Of a DNA stretch of 64,000 nt, positions 1-8,432 are shown in pieces. Position 1 is the first letter of the stretch; each line of letters opens with the position of its first letter. The DNA comes from Streptomyces dioscori (GTDB taxonomy: Bacteria; Actinomycetota; Actinomycetes; Streptomycetales; Streptomycetaceae): assembly GCF_003024195.1 (NCBI RefSeq), contig NZ_KZ679038.1, positions 806,001 through 870,000 of the forward strand, given 5' to 3'. The notes beneath the pieces were generated by a model. It saw nothing but the letters and a program-made list of their open reading frames with translations, was not told the DNA's origin and searched no databases. Made by a program: the position numbers and the translations under genes.

Positions 1-32
1 ACCGCGCGGCGATGGAGTTCGGCACGGACTGA
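1..32 (+). CDS. C-terminal end of an upstream gene (partial)
   Basis: An open frame enters from the left edge and ends at a TGA at 30-32, encoding only R-A-A-M-E-F-G-T-D. Too little is present to name a product. A very strong hairpin starts 28 bases later, which fits a transcript from the left ending here. The nine codons could be chance, so this is a weak call. Confidence 0.35.
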   Translation, partial: RAAMEFGTD

Positions 33-59
33 TGTCCCGCCGCGGCTGGATGGATGACT

Positions 60-100
60 GATGGGCGGGCCCGGCGCTGTTGGCGCCGGGCCCGCCCATC
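60..100. terminator. Strong bidirectional terminator hairpin
   Basis: A perfect 18-bp inverted repeat (60-77 with 83-100) flanks a 5-base loop. It lies between a rightward frame ending at 32 and a leftward gene ending at 120, so it can terminate both. There is no T-tract, as is common for Streptomyces terminators. Confidence 0.8.
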
Positions 101-119
101 AGCCGGTTCGGCGTCCGGA

Positions 120-1238
120 TCAGTGGGGCGCCTCCGTGATGCGGATGTCGTGGGTGCCGCCGTCGGACAGGAACGCGGCCAGCGCTTCCCCCTCGGCGGC
201 CACGGCGGTGCGGTCGGTCCGGGAGAAGCCGTACAGCGGGGTGACCGTCACGGTGTCGTCCTTGCCGACGGTCCAGGTCGCGGCGACCCGCCCGTCGACC
301 AGGACGACCCGCTCCCCGGCGACCGACAGACCGCGGTGTGCGTCGTCGATGATCCGGCCGCGGTCGTGGTAGCCGAGGATCGCGTTGTCGAACGCGGGCA
401 GGAAGCGCACCGGGGCCGGGGTGTCCGGGTCGGGGCGCGGCGCGTCGGGCAGGTCCAGCAGCTCCCGGCCCCGCTCGTCACGGAAGGCGACCAGCTCTCC
501 GCGTACGGCCGCGACCGCGGCGGGCAGACCCGCGAGGCCGCACCAGGCGCGCAGGTCGGCCGAGGCGGCGGGGCCGAACGCGGCCAGATAGCGCCGGACC
601 AGCGCCTGGCCCACCGGATCGGAGCCGTCCCCGTCCGGCGGGTCGGCCTCGCGCCCCAGCCAGGAGGAGAGCGTCACATTGCGTACGCCCGCTCTCGTCC
701 GCCAGAGCCCGCGTGGCGGGAGCTGCGCCATCGGGACGAGAGCGGCGATCAGCATTTCGCCCAGTGGCCTCGGCCCCGGGTCCGGCCAGCGCTCCGCGAC
801 GGCCCGCGCCAGTTCGGTCATGGTGCGGGGCTCGCCGTCGGCCATGACGGCCCGGCCCGCCGCCGCGAGCTCGTCGAGGTCCACCCCGGCGAGCTCCCGG
901 CGGTAGGTCCCGAGCACCCGCTGGCGCAGCATGGCCGTGTGGCGGCCCCGCCAGGCCAGGGCGTCGTCGGCGGTGACGAGGTGGACGGTCCGGCGCATGA
1001 GGTGGGTGCGCACGACCTCCCGCCCGGTCAGCAGGTCGCCGAGCGCCGCCGGGTCGAACGCGGACAGCCTGGACCAGAGCCCGACGAACGGCTCCTGCGG
1101 TTCCTGCGCCTGCAGCCCGCCGAGGTGGGCGACGGCGTCGAGGACCGGCAGGCCGGCACGGTCGAGCAGCAGCTGCCGGGCCAGCGTCGCGCGGTTGAGC
1201 GCCCGGGTGCCGAGAACGGGAGCGGTCGAAGTGCCCAC
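120..1238 (-). CDS. Winged-helix DNA-binding protein of the AlkZ/YcaQ family
   Basis: The 372-residue protein has the length and look of the HTH_42 (AlkZ/YcaQ) family, whose characterised members are DNA glycosylases that remove bulky alkylated bases or unhook crosslinks. The family Q-x-Q catalytic motif is present as Q43-A-Q45 in GLQAQEP, followed by winged-helix segments such as the VRTHLMRRTVHLV stretch. The GTG start lies 3 bases after the DinB-like stop codon, with no strong ribosome site of its own, so translational coupling to that gene is likely. Family membership is confident. Glycosylase activity is inferred only from the retained motif, because most Streptomyces paralogues are untested. 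Confidence 0.8.
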   Translation of the reverse strand: MGTSTAPVLGTRALNRATLARQLLLDRAGLPVLDAVAHLGGLQAQEPQEPFVGLWSRLSAFDPAALGDLLTGREVVRTHLMRRTVHLVTADDALAWRGRHTAMLRQRVLGTYRRELAGVDLDELAAAGRAVMADGEPRTMTELARAVAERWPDPGPRPLGEMLIAALVPMAQLPPRGLWRTRAGVRNVTLSSWLGREADPPDGDGSDPVGQALVRRYLAAFGPAASADLRAWCGLAGLPAAVAAVRGELVAFRDERGRELLDLPDAPRPDPDTPAPVRFLPAFDNAILGYHDRGRIIDDAHRGLSVAGERVVLVDGRVAATWTVGKDDTVTVTPLYGFSRTDRTAVAAEGEALAAFLSDGGTHDIRITEAPH

Positions 1239-1241
1239 CGC

Positions 1242-1838
1242 TCAGGTCGACTTCTGGCCGTCGAGGGACTCGCGCAGGATGTCCGCGTGGCCGGCGTGCT
1301 GGGCGGTCTCCGCGATGACGTGGATCAGCACCCGGCGGGCGCTGTGCGCCGACCCCGGCTCGTTCCAGGGCGCCTCGGGCAGCGGGTGCGTCACGGACAG
1401 GTCGGGCAGACCGGCGACGATCTCCTCGGTCCGGGCGGCGATCTGCTCGTACCGTTCGACGATCCCGGCCAGCGTCTCGCCGGGCAGCATCCGGAAGTCG
1501 TTCTGGCGGTCGATCGCCCACTTCGGGAACTCACGTGCGGTACCGGACATGAAGTCGGCCCAGGTGACACCGTCCGGCAGGTCGAAGGACATCGCCGACG
1601 GGCCCTCGACGACGAAGCGCAGCCAGCTCTCCTCGGTGGCCGCGACATGCTTGATCAGCCCGGCCAGGGACAGCGTGCTGACCGTCGGACTCTGGCCGGC
1701 CTGTTCGTCACTGAGATCGCGGACCGTGGCGGTCAGAACGGCCCGGACGGTCGCGAGTTCGGCGAGCAGGTCGCTCCGCTCGGCGTCGAGGGCGGGCCGG
1801 GTGGTGTTCGTGGCGGTCACGTCGCTCACGTCGGTCAT
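1242..1838 (-). CDS. DinB / DUF664 family four-helix protein
   Basis: The 198-residue protein has the DinB-like four-helix-bundle pattern. An N-terminal helix contains LAGLIKHVAATEESWL and a C-terminal helix contains VLIHVIAETAQHAGHADILRE, giving the spaced histidines that bind a metal in this superfamily (mycothiol- or bacillithiol-dependent transferases and DUF664). I chose the ATG at 1838 because AAGGA lies about 10 bases upstream. A GTG at 1910 would add 24 charged residues and has no good ribosome site. It is the first gene of a leftward pair with the AlkZ-like gene and is divergent from a WYL regulator, which probably controls it. The substrate is unknown. Confidence 0.85.
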   Translation of the reverse strand: MTDVSDVTATNTTRPALDAERSDLLAELATVRAVLTATVRDLSDEQAGQSPTVSTLSLAGLIKHVAATEESWLRFVVEGPSAMSFDLPDGVTWADFMSGTAREFPKWAIDRQNDFRMLPGETLAGIVERYEQIAARTEEIVAGLPDLSVTHPLPEAPWNEPGSAHSARRVLIHVIAETAQHAGHADILRESLDGQKST

Positions 1839-1971
1839 GGTGATCGCGTCCTTCTTGTCGTCGGGGTTCTCGTCGTCGAGGTTCGCGCTCCGGCCGTCTC
1901 CGTCGGGCACAGGAAGACAATGTCAGGGGAAGCGGTCAGGGAGTGTCCGCTACTCCGTGCACCATGGAGGC

Positions 1972-2994
1972 ATGCCGAAAACATCAGCGCGACTGCTGTC
2001 CCTGCTCTCGCTGCTCCAGGCGCGCCGGGACTGGCCCGGAGGGCTGCTGGCCGAGCGGCTGGACATCAGCCCGCGCACCGTGCGCCGCGATGTCGACCGT
2101 CTGCGCGAACTCGGCTATCCCATCGTCGCCTTCAAGGGGCCGGACGGCGGGTACCGCCTCGACGCGGGTGCGGAGCTGCCGCCGCTGCTGTTCGACGACG
2201 AGCAGGCCGTGGCCCTCGCCGTAGCGCTCCAGATCGCGACCGTCTCCGGCGCCGGGATCGGGGAGGCGTCGGTGCGTGCCCTGGCCACCGTGCGGCAGGT
2301 CATGCCCGCGCGACTGCGCCGCCGGATCGACACCCTGCAGGTCACCGCCGTCGAGCGGCCCGTGTCCCGGCGGGCGCCGCAGCTCGACAGCGGTGTGCTT
2401 CTGACGCTCGGTGCCACCGTCCACGCCTGTGAGGTCCTGCGTTTCGACTACACCCCGGCGGCCACGACGGCTCAGGCATCCCGGGAGCCCGCAGCGGCCC
2501 CGGCGCCTCCACGCAGGGTCGAGCCCCATCACCTCGTCACCTGGGGCGGACGCTGGTATCTCGTCGCCTGGGACCTGGAGCGCGAGGACTGGCGGACCTT
2601 CCGCGCCGACCGGATCACCCCGCGCGTCCCCACCGGCCCCCGCTTCGTCCCGCGCGAGCTGCCCGGCGGTGACGTGGCCGCCTTCGTGGCCGCCAAATTC
2701 CGGGGCTCCGACGGCTCCGGTGACTGGCCCTGCCGGGGCGAGGTGATCCTCGACAGGCCCGCCTCCAGCGTGGCCCAGTACGTGCACGACGGAGTCGTCG
2801 AGGCGCTCGGACCGGAACGTTGCAGGGTCACCCTCGGTTCGTGGTCCTGGGTCGGCCTGGCCGCCACCATCGGCCGCTTCGACGCCGGCATCGAGGTCGT
2901 GGGCCCACCCGAGCTCAGGGACGCGTTCGCCCAGCTGGCCCGCCGCTACGCCGACGCCGCGGCCGACCGGGAGCGACCTCTTACGGACCTGTGA
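1972..2994 (+). CDS. YafY-type HTH-WYL transcriptional regulator
   Basis: The 340-residue regulator has an N-terminal DeoR-like helix-turn-helix (about residues 18-50, including LDISPRTVRRDVDRLRELGYP), then a WYL domain with the signature W195-Y196-L197 in GGRWYLVAWD and a C-terminal WCX-like region. WYL domains bind small or nucleic-acid ligands and tune repression. The ATG follows GGAGG almost directly, which is too close for a normal Shine-Dalgarno, so the message may be nearly leaderless. Its promoter faces that of the DinB-like gene across about 130 bp. By analogy with similar divergent pairs, it probably represses that gene and itself (inference). Confidence 0.9.
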   Translation: MPKTSARLLSLLSLLQARRDWPGGLLAERLDISPRTVRRDVDRLRELGYPIVAFKGPDGGYRLDAGAELPPLLFDDEQAVALAVALQIATVSGAGIGEASVRALATVRQVMPARLRRRIDTLQVTAVERPVSRRAPQLDSGVLLTLGATVHACEVLRFDYTPAATTAQASREPAAAPAPPRRVEPHHLVTWGGRWYLVAWDLEREDWRTFRADRITPRVPTGPRFVPRELPGGDVAAFVAAKFRGSDGSGDWPCRGEVILDRPASSVAQYVHDGVVEALGPERCRVTLGSWSWVGLAATIGRFDAGIEVVGPPELRDAFAQLARRYADAAADRERPLTDL

Positions 2995-3048
2995 CGTGGG
3001 GCGCGTACCCCTGCTCCTGGGCATGGCGGCGGACCTAGGGTTCGGCGC

Positions 3049-4059
3049 ATGCGCGTACTGGTCACCGGCGGTGCCGGGTTCATCGGGTCCCATGTCGTCG
3101 AGGCACTGCGGGCGGGCGGGCACGAGCCCGTGGTGTTCGACGTACGAGCCGCACGAGGCGCGGGCGGCGGTGACGTCCGCGACCGCGCCGCGGTGTCCGC
3201 GGCCCTCTCCGGGGTCGACGCGGTCTGCCACCAGGCGGCGATGGTCGGCCTGGGCAAGGGCGTCGCGGACGCGGCCGAGTACGTCTCCCACAACGACCTC
3301 GGCACCGCCGTGCTCCTGGCGGCGATGGCGGAGGCCAGGGTGCGGCGGCTCGTCCTGGCCGGGTCGATGGTCGTGTACGGGGAGGGCCGGTACTCCTGCG
3401 CGCGGCACGGCGGGGTGCGCCCCGGGCCGCGGTCGGCCACCGATCTGACGGCGGGCCGCTTCGAGCCGCGGTGCCCGTCCTGCGGCGCGGACCTGGTGCC
3501 TGGTCTGGTCGGCGAGGACGCCCCGGCCGACCCCCGCAACGTGTACGCGACAACCAAACTCGCGCAGGAACACCTGGCCGCGGCGTGGGCACGGTCGACG
3601 GACGGTACGGCGGTCTCGCTCCGGTACCACAACGTCTACGGGCCCGGGATGCCACGCGACACCCCGTACGCCGGTGTCGCGTCCTTCTTCCGTTCGGCGC
3701 TGGCCCGAGGTACGGCTCCCCGTGTCTTCGAGGACGGCGGCCAGCGCCGGGACTTCGTGCATGTACACGATGTGGCGGCGGCCAATGCGACGGCGCTGGA
3801 GGCGGATACGGCGGGCGGCGCGCTGACCGCGTACAACGTGGGGAGCGGGGAGCCGCACACGGTCGGTGAGATGGCGCGGGCGCTGGCCGGCGCGCACGGC
3901 GGGCCCCAGCCCGTGGTGACCGGGGAGTTCCGGCTGGGGGACGTACGGCACATCACCGCGGACTCGTCCCGGCTGCGGACCGGGCTGGGGTGGCGGCCCG
4001 AGGTCGGATTCGCGGAGGGGATGCGGGAGTTCGCGGGGGCGCGCCTGCGGGGCGAGTGA
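3049..4059 (+). CDS. NAD-dependent epimerase/dehydratase with zinc-ribbon-like insert
   Basis: This 336-residue extended short-chain dehydrogenase has the Rossmann motif G7-G-A-G10-F-I-G13 and the catalytic Y166-x-x-x-K170 pair. It most resembles nucleotide-sugar 4-epimerases and 4,6-dehydratases. Between about residues 115 and 150 an insert carries C117, H119 and a C142-x-x-C145 pair, which resembles a small zinc site and is not part of a standard GalE. The gene stands alone on the plus strand, about 50 bp from a convergent histidine kinase. The nearby glycosyltransferase and methyltransferase genes suggest a sugar-modifying role, but the substrate is not known. Confidence 0.85.
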   Translation: MRVLVTGGAGFIGSHVVEALRAGGHEPVVFDVRAARGAGGGDVRDRAAVSAALSGVDAVCHQAAMVGLGKGVADAAEYVSHNDLGTAVLLAAMAEARVRRLVLAGSMVVYGEGRYSCARHGGVRPGPRSATDLTAGRFEPRCPSCGADLVPGLVGEDAPADPRNVYATTKLAQEHLAAAWARSTDGTAVSLRYHNVYGPGMPRDTPYAGVASFFRSALARGTAPRVFEDGGQRRDFVHVHDVAAANATALEADTAGGALTAYNVGSGEPHTVGEMARALAGAHGGPQPVVTGEFRLGDVRHITADSSRLRTGLGWRPEVGFAEGMREFAGARLRGE

Positions 4060-4081
4060 GCCGGGTACGCAAGTGGCTCAC
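4056..4081. terminator. Candidate terminator between convergent genes
   Basis: A 7-bp inverted repeat (4056-4062 with 4075-4081) with a 12-base loop overlaps the epimerase stop and lies just before the convergent histidine kinase stop. The stem is modest, so this is tentative. Confidence 0.45.
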
Positions 4082-4106
4082 CGACTTCGTCTGTTGCCGC
4101 TCACTC

Positions 4107-5222
4107 TCAGGTTCCGGTCGCCGCGGGCAGGGTCACTTCGAAGCGGCAGCCGCCGGAGATGTTGCGCACGGTGGCGCGGCCCCGGTGGGCCTCCACGATG
4201 CCCTGGACGATGGCGAGTCCGAGGCCGGCACCGGCCGGGGGCGTGCGGGCGTCGGAGCCCCGCCAGCCCGTGTCGAAGACGCGCGGGAGGTCCTGCTCGG
4301 GAATGCCGCCGCAGCCGTCGCTGACGGACAGAACGACTCCGTCGGCCGAGCGGGCGGCGGCCACCGCGACCGTGCCGTCGGCCGGGGTCCGCCGGATCGC
4401 GTTGACCAGGAGGTTGCCGAGGACCCGGCTCATCTCCTTGCCGTCCACCTCGACCGGCACCGGTTCGACGAAGTCGCCCACCAGCCGTACGCCGTGCCGG
4501 CGGGCGAGCGGGTCCGCTCCGGCGAGGGCGTCGCTGACCAGGTCGTACAACGACATGCGGGACAGGGACAGCGCGAGTGTCCCGGCGTGGATGCGGGAGA
4601 GTTCGAAGAGGTCGCCGACCATGTCGTTGAGGTGGTCGACCTCGGTACGGATCTGGCGCAGATAACGCTGGGGGTCGGTCGCCACGCCGTCCTCCAGCGC
4701 CTCCGACATCGCGCGCAGCCCGGCGAGCGGGGTGCGCAGGTCGTGCGAGATCCAGGCGACGAGTTCGCGGCGGGAGGACTCCAGGGCGCGCTCGCGCATC
4801 CGGGACTCGGCGAGTCTGGCGCTGGTGGCCGCCAGTTCACGGCTGACCTCCGCGAGTTCGGCGGTCGCCGGGGCGTCGGGGGCGGTGAAGTCGCCGCCGT
4901 CGCCGAAGGAACGGGCGGCCACGGCGAGTTCGCGGCTGCGGGCGACCACCCAGCGGCCGAGCAGCAGCGCGGTGGCCATGGAGACGACGGCCGCCATTGC
5001 GACGACCGTGGTGACCACGCTCAGATCGTGCGCGGACAGGAACATCGCCTGCGCCACGGCCAGCGTTCCGGCGAGCATCGCGGTCACCGCCACGGCGACC
5101 ACCACGGCGAGGGACACCGTCAGCGAACGGCGCCGGATCAGCCGCAGCGCACCCGCTCCGGCCAGCCCCGCGGCGGCGGCACCCGCGAAGGCGTACAGGG
5201 CGATCAGCAGCATCTTAGGCAT
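4107..5222 (-). CDS. Membrane sensor histidine kinase
   Basis: The 371-residue kinase has three hydrophobic segments (about residues 4-25, 33-58 and 62-85) and almost no extracytoplasmic domain. The HisKA phosphoacceptor is His160 in WISHDLRTPL, and the HATPase has an N box (GNLLVNAIRRTP) and G boxes (DGCGGIP, GAGLGLAIV). I took the ATG at 5222 because it overlaps the response regulator stop (ATGCCTAA) and follows a purine-rich GGGGGAGG. A second ATG lies 9 bases downstream. It is translationally coupled to its response regulator. The lack of a sensor loop suggests it senses within the membrane or through a partner (inference). Confidence 0.92.
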   Translation of the reverse strand: MPKMLLIALYAFAGAAAAGLAGAGALRLIRRRSLTVSLAVVVAVAVTAMLAGTLAVAQAMFLSAHDLSVVTTVVAMAAVVSMATALLLGRWVVARSRELAVAARSFGDGGDFTAPDAPATAELAEVSRELAATSARLAESRMRERALESSRRELVAWISHDLRTPLAGLRAMSEALEDGVATDPQRYLRQIRTEVDHLNDMVGDLFELSRIHAGTLALSLSRMSLYDLVSDALAGADPLARRHGVRLVGDFVEPVPVEVDGKEMSRVLGNLLVNAIRRTPADGTVAVAAARSADGVVLSVSDGCGGIPEQDLPRVFDTGWRGSDARTPPAGAGLGLAIVQGIVEAHRGRATVRNISGGCRFEVTLPAATGT

Positions 5223-6129
5223 GCTCCGCCTCCCCCTGACGGCCGTCGTCGACGGTGGGATCCGGGCGGTTCTCACGGGTGAGGGCGGGGTCGCCTGCGG
5301 CGGGGCCGGGGGTGTCGCCGGTGAGGACGGGTGCGTCGCCGGTGCGACCAGGGGCGCCACCCGTGAGGGCGGAACCGACGGCGCCGCCCGTGAGGGTGGG
5401 TGCGGCGCCCGTCGGGTCGAATCGGTAGCCGACGCCCCATACCGTCTGGATCAGCCGGGGCCTCGCGGGATCGTCCTCGACCTTGCCGCGCAGCCGCCGG
5501 ACGTGCACGGTCACGGTCGACAGGTCACCGAAGTCCCACCCCCACACCTCGCGCATCAGATCCTCCCGGGCGAACGCGCGGCCCGGATGGCGCAGGAGGA
5601 AGGCCAGCAGGTCGAACTCCCGCAGGGTGAGGGCGAGTTCCGTGCCCTGCTTGGAGGCGCGGCGCGCGGCGGGATCAACGGTCAGCCCGGCCGCGCTCAG
5701 TGGCCGTGCGGCGACGGCGGGCCGGGTGCGGCGCAGCACCGACTCCACCCGCAGCACCAGTTCGCGCGGGCTGAACGGCTTGGTGACGTAGTCGTCCGCG
5801 CCCACTTCGAGACCCATGATCCGGTCGTCCTCGTCACCACGGGCGGTGAGCATGATGACGGGCACGGGTCCGCGTTCGCGCAGCCGCCGGCACACCTCAA
5901 GGCCGTCCATGCCGGGCAGCATCAGGTCCAGGACCACGAGGTCGGGCCAGTGCGCTGCGGCGCGCGCGAGCGCGTCGGGGCCGTCGCCCGCCCGGTCGAC
6001 GCCGTATCCGGCACGGTCGAGGTATCCGGAGACGACCTCGGCCACGGTGGGGTCGTCGTCGACCACCAGGATGCGGGCGGTCTGCGGGGCGGCGCGAGGA
6101 GCCGGTGTCGGTTCGTGCGGCTGGTGCAT
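5215..6129 (-). CDS. OmpR/PhoB-family response regulator with repetitive tail
   Basis: This 304-residue partner of the kinase has a receiver domain with phospho-acceptor Asp68 (LVVLDLMLPG) and the conserved TARGDEDD and KPFSPREL segments, then a winged-helix effector ending near VWGVGYRFDP. A 50-60-residue low-complexity tail follows, with repeated LTGG/LTGD and Gly-Ala-Pro units that typical OmpR proteins lack. The tail is encoded by imperfect GC-rich repeats at about 5276-5405. The gene is divergent from the glycosyltransferase operon, and an inverted repeat sits in the 112-bp gap, so that operon is its likeliest target (inference). Confidence 0.92.
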   Translation of the reverse strand: MHQPHEPTPAPRAAPQTARILVVDDDPTVAEVVSGYLDRAGYGVDRAGDGPDALARAAAHWPDLVVLDLMLPGMDGLEVCRRLRERGPVPVIMLTARGDEDDRIMGLEVGADDYVTKPFSPRELVLRVESVLRRTRPAVAARPLSAAGLTVDPAARRASKQGTELALTLREFDLLAFLLRHPGRAFAREDLMREVWGWDFGDLSTVTVHVRRLRGKVEDDPARPRLIQTVWGVGYRFDPTGAAPTLTGGAVGSALTGGAPGRTGDAPVLTGDTPGPAAGDPALTRENRPDPTVDDGRQGEAEHA

Positions 6130-6206
6130 GCGCCAAGCCTCGCACCGCGCTGTCCCGCGTGCCGCCCCCGCACCCCGACGTCCCTGTTTCGTAAGGACCC
6201 GATGCC

Positions 6207-6222
6207 CGAAATGCGTATTTCG
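6207..6222. promoter_or_regulatory. Inverted repeat in divergent promoter region
   Basis: CGAAAT at 6207-6212 is matched by ATTTCG at 6217-6222 with a 4-base spacer. It lies between the response regulator and the glycosyltransferase operon. Further TTCGTA-like sites at 6188 and 6225 flank it. This is a plausible operator for the adjacent response regulator, but nothing here proves binding. Confidence 0.45.
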
Positions 6223-6241
6223 CGTTCGTAGGGTGAAGGGC

Positions 6242-6955
6242 GTGACAACCCCTCCCGCCCCACCTCCCGTCGACGTGGTCCTCCCCTGCCTGAACGAGGC
6301 CGAGGCCCTGCCCTGGGTCCTCGCCAGGATCCCGCCCGGCTGGCGGGCCCTCGTCGTGGACAACGGCTCCACGGACGGCTCGGCCGACATCGCCCGCGCT
6401 CTCGGCGCACACGTCGTCGACGAACCGCGCCGCGGCTTCGGGGCCGCCTGCCACGCGGGACTCGCCGCCGCCACCGCCGACATCGTCTGCTTCTGCGACT
6501 GCGACGCCTCGCTCGATCCGTCGCTCCTCATCCCCTTCGTACGCCAAGTACGGTCGGGTGAGGCCGACTTGGTGCTGGGCAGACGCCGCCCGGAAGGCCG
6601 GTCCGCCTGGCCCGCCCACGCCCGGGCCGGCAACCTCGCGCTCGCCCGGCTGCTGCGCCGCCGCACCGGGCTCCGGCTGCACGACCTCGGTCCGCTGCGC
6701 GCCGCGCGCCGCGAGTCCCTGCTGGCCCTCGGGCTCACCGACCGGCGCAGCGGCTATCCGCTGCAGATGGTCGTGCGCGCCGCCGACGCGGGCTGGCGGA
6801 TCGCCGAGCACGACGTGCCCTATCTGCCCCGTACCGGCGCCTCCAAGGTGACCGGCACCTGGCTCGGCACCTGGCAGGCCGTCCGGGACATGAGCCGCGT
6901 ACTGGCCGAACCCACCCCTTCACTCCCAGCCGCCCCAGGAGGCACCCCCCGATGA
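6242..6955 (+). CDS. Family 2 glycosyltransferase
   Basis: The 237-residue GT-A fold protein starts with the typical VDVVLPCLNEAEALP strand, followed by the nucleotide-sugar motif DNGSTDGSADIA and an acidic metal-binding segment FCDCDASLD. There are no transmembrane segments, so it should act in the cytosol on a soluble or lipid-linked acceptor. I chose the GTG at 6242, just after GTGAAGG. An in-frame GTG at 6233 is the alternative. It is the first gene of a three-gene operon: its stop overlaps the next start (ATGA) and an AGGAGG lies just before that start. Donor and acceptor are unknown. Confidence 0.9.
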   Translation: MTTPPAPPPVDVVLPCLNEAEALPWVLARIPPGWRALVVDNGSTDGSADIARALGAHVVDEPRRGFGAACHAGLAAATADIVCFCDCDASLDPSLLIPFVRQVRSGEADLVLGRRRPEGRSAWPAHARAGNLALARLLRRRTGLRLHDLGPLRAARRESLLALGLTDRRSGYPLQMVVRAADAGWRIAEHDVPYLPRTGASKVTGTWLGTWQAVRDMSRVLAEPTPSLPAAPGGTPR

Positions 6956-7569
6956 CCACCCTGCTCGTCATCGCCAAGGAGCCGCTGCCGGGGCGGGTCA
7001 AGACCCGGCTCACTCCGCCGTTCACCCCCGCGGAGGCCGCGGCCCTCGCCGGGGCGGCCCTCGCCGACACTCTGTACGCCGTGGCCACCACGCCCGCCAT
7101 CCGCCGGGTACTCGTCCTGGAAGGGGCGCCGGGCCCCTGGCTGCCGCCCGGCTTCGACGTCGTACCGCAGTGCGACGGGGGTCTCGACGAGCGGCTGGCC
7201 GCGGCCTTCGCCGGCTGTGACGGCCCCACGCTGCTCATCGGAATGGACACACCTCAGGTGACACCGGCCCTGCTCAGCGTGGACTTCACGCACTGCGACG
7301 CCGTCTTCGGTCCGGCCGAGGACGGCGGTTTCTGGGCACTGGGGCTGGCCGAACCCGACCCTCGGCTGCTGCGCGGCGTGCCGATGTCGACGCCCGCCAC
7401 CGGGGCCGTGCAGCGGGCCCGGCTCATCTCCGCCGGGCTGCGCGTACGCGACCTGCCGCCGCTGCGGGACGTCGACACGGCCGCCGACGCCGAGGCGGTC
7501 GCCGCGCTCGTGCCGCAGGGCCGTTTCGCCGCCCGTCTCGCGGAACTCACGGCGGTCGCCGGCCGATGA
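6952..7569 (+). CDS. DUF2064 / TIGR04282 nucleotidyl- or glycosyltransferase-like protein
   Basis: The 205-residue protein carries the family signatures AKEPLPGRVKTRLTPP near the N-terminus, GMDTPQV in the middle and FGPAEDGGFWALG. This GT-A-like family is usually annotated as a glycosyltransferase related to arsenosugar biosynthesis proteins. It also resembles CobY/MobA-type nucleotidyltransferases and is often encoded beside a family 2 glycosyltransferase, as here. Both ends overlap neighbouring genes by four bases (ATGA), so all three products should be made together. The reaction has not been assigned with certainty. Confidence 0.88.
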   Translation: MTTLLVIAKEPLPGRVKTRLTPPFTPAEAAALAGAALADTLYAVATTPAIRRVLVLEGAPGPWLPPGFDVVPQCDGGLDERLAAAFAGCDGPTLLIGMDTPQVTPALLSVDFTHCDAVFGPAEDGGFWALGLAEPDPRLLRGVPMSTPATGAVQRARLISAGLRVRDLPPLRDVDTAADAEAVAALVPQGRFAARLAELTAVAGR

Positions 7570-8432
7570 ACCGACCCGTGAACGGACCCATGAACGAATC
7601 CCCGGTGGCCGACTCCGCAGTGGGCGGCCTGGTCCCGGCGCCCGCCCAGCCCGCCTGGGCCGGCGCCGACCCGTACACCCGCGCGCTGCGCACCGGCCGC
7701 GGCCCCCTCTTCCTGCGCCGGGCCGACGGCTGGCTGCTGCCGTTGGAGGTGGAACGCTGGTGTGCCCGCGCCGACGCGGTGGACCTGGAGATCCTGGGCC
7801 GGTGCGAGGGTTCCGTCCTCGACATCGGCTGCGGCCCGGGCCGGCTCGTCGCGGAACTCGCCGGGCAGGGACGGCGTGTCCTCGGCATCGACGTCAGCGC
7901 GGCGGCCGTCAGCCGGACCACCCGGCTCGGCGGCCCCGCCCTGCGCCGCTCCGTCTTCGAGCCGCTCCCCGCCGAGGGCCGCTGGGACACCGCCCTCCTC
8001 GTCGACGGCAACATCGGCATCGGCGGCGATCCGCGCGCGCTCCTCGCCAGGCTGACCGACCTGCTGGTCCCGGCCGGGCTGCTGATCGCCGAGACCGTGC
8101 CGATGGACGTCGACGAGCGCGTCCGCGTACACATCACGGACGCGCGCGGCGCCGACGGCCCCGGCACTCCCCCCACACCGGGTACGCCGTTCCCCTGGGC
8201 CCGGATCGGAACGCGCGCCCTGATCCGGCACGCGACGCGCGCGGACTGGACCGCCGTCGATCAGTGGGCGACCGGCGGACGGTCCTTCGTCGCCCTGCGC
8301 AGCCGGAGCCTCAGGCGCAGCAGGAAGAGCAGCGCCGACCCGGCGAAGAGGACGGCGGTGATCAGCAGCCAGCGGCCGAGGAAGCCGTCCGCGGGCAGCC
8401 CGGTCGCCATCCCGTACCGCCGGTCCACCTGA
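7566..8432 (+). CDS. Class I SAM-dependent methyltransferase
   Basis: In this 288-residue protein the SAM motif I lies at about residues 84-92 (VLDIGCGPG), followed by the acidic end of strand 2 (GIDVSAAAV). It is the last gene of the operon with the glycosyltransferase and DUF2064 genes. The recognisable domain ends near SFVALRS at about residue 245. The final 45 or so residues are basic, low-complexity and antisense to the 3' end of the convergent membrane-protein gene. That tail may be a relic of a lost stop codon, not a functional domain. The acceptor is unknown. Confidence 0.85.
   Translation: MNRPVNGPMNESPVADSAVGGLVPAPAQPAWAGADPYTRALRTGRGPLFLRRADGWLLPLEVERWCARADAVDLEILGRCEGSVLDIGCGPGRLVAELAGQGRRVLGIDVSAAAVSRTTRLGGPALRRSVFEPLPAEGRWDTALLVDGNIGIGGDPRALLARLTDLLVPAGLLIAETVPMDVDERVRVHITDARGADGPGTPPTPGTPFPWARIGTRALIRHATRADWTAVDQWATGGRSFVALRSRSLRRSRKSSADPAKRTAVISSQRPRKPSAGSPVAIPYRRST

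Noticed and set aside
54..2432. 792-residue plus-strand frame at the left edge
   Set aside because: It runs antisense to the AlkZ-like and DinB-like genes and out of frame through the WYL gene; composition is typical of a shadow.
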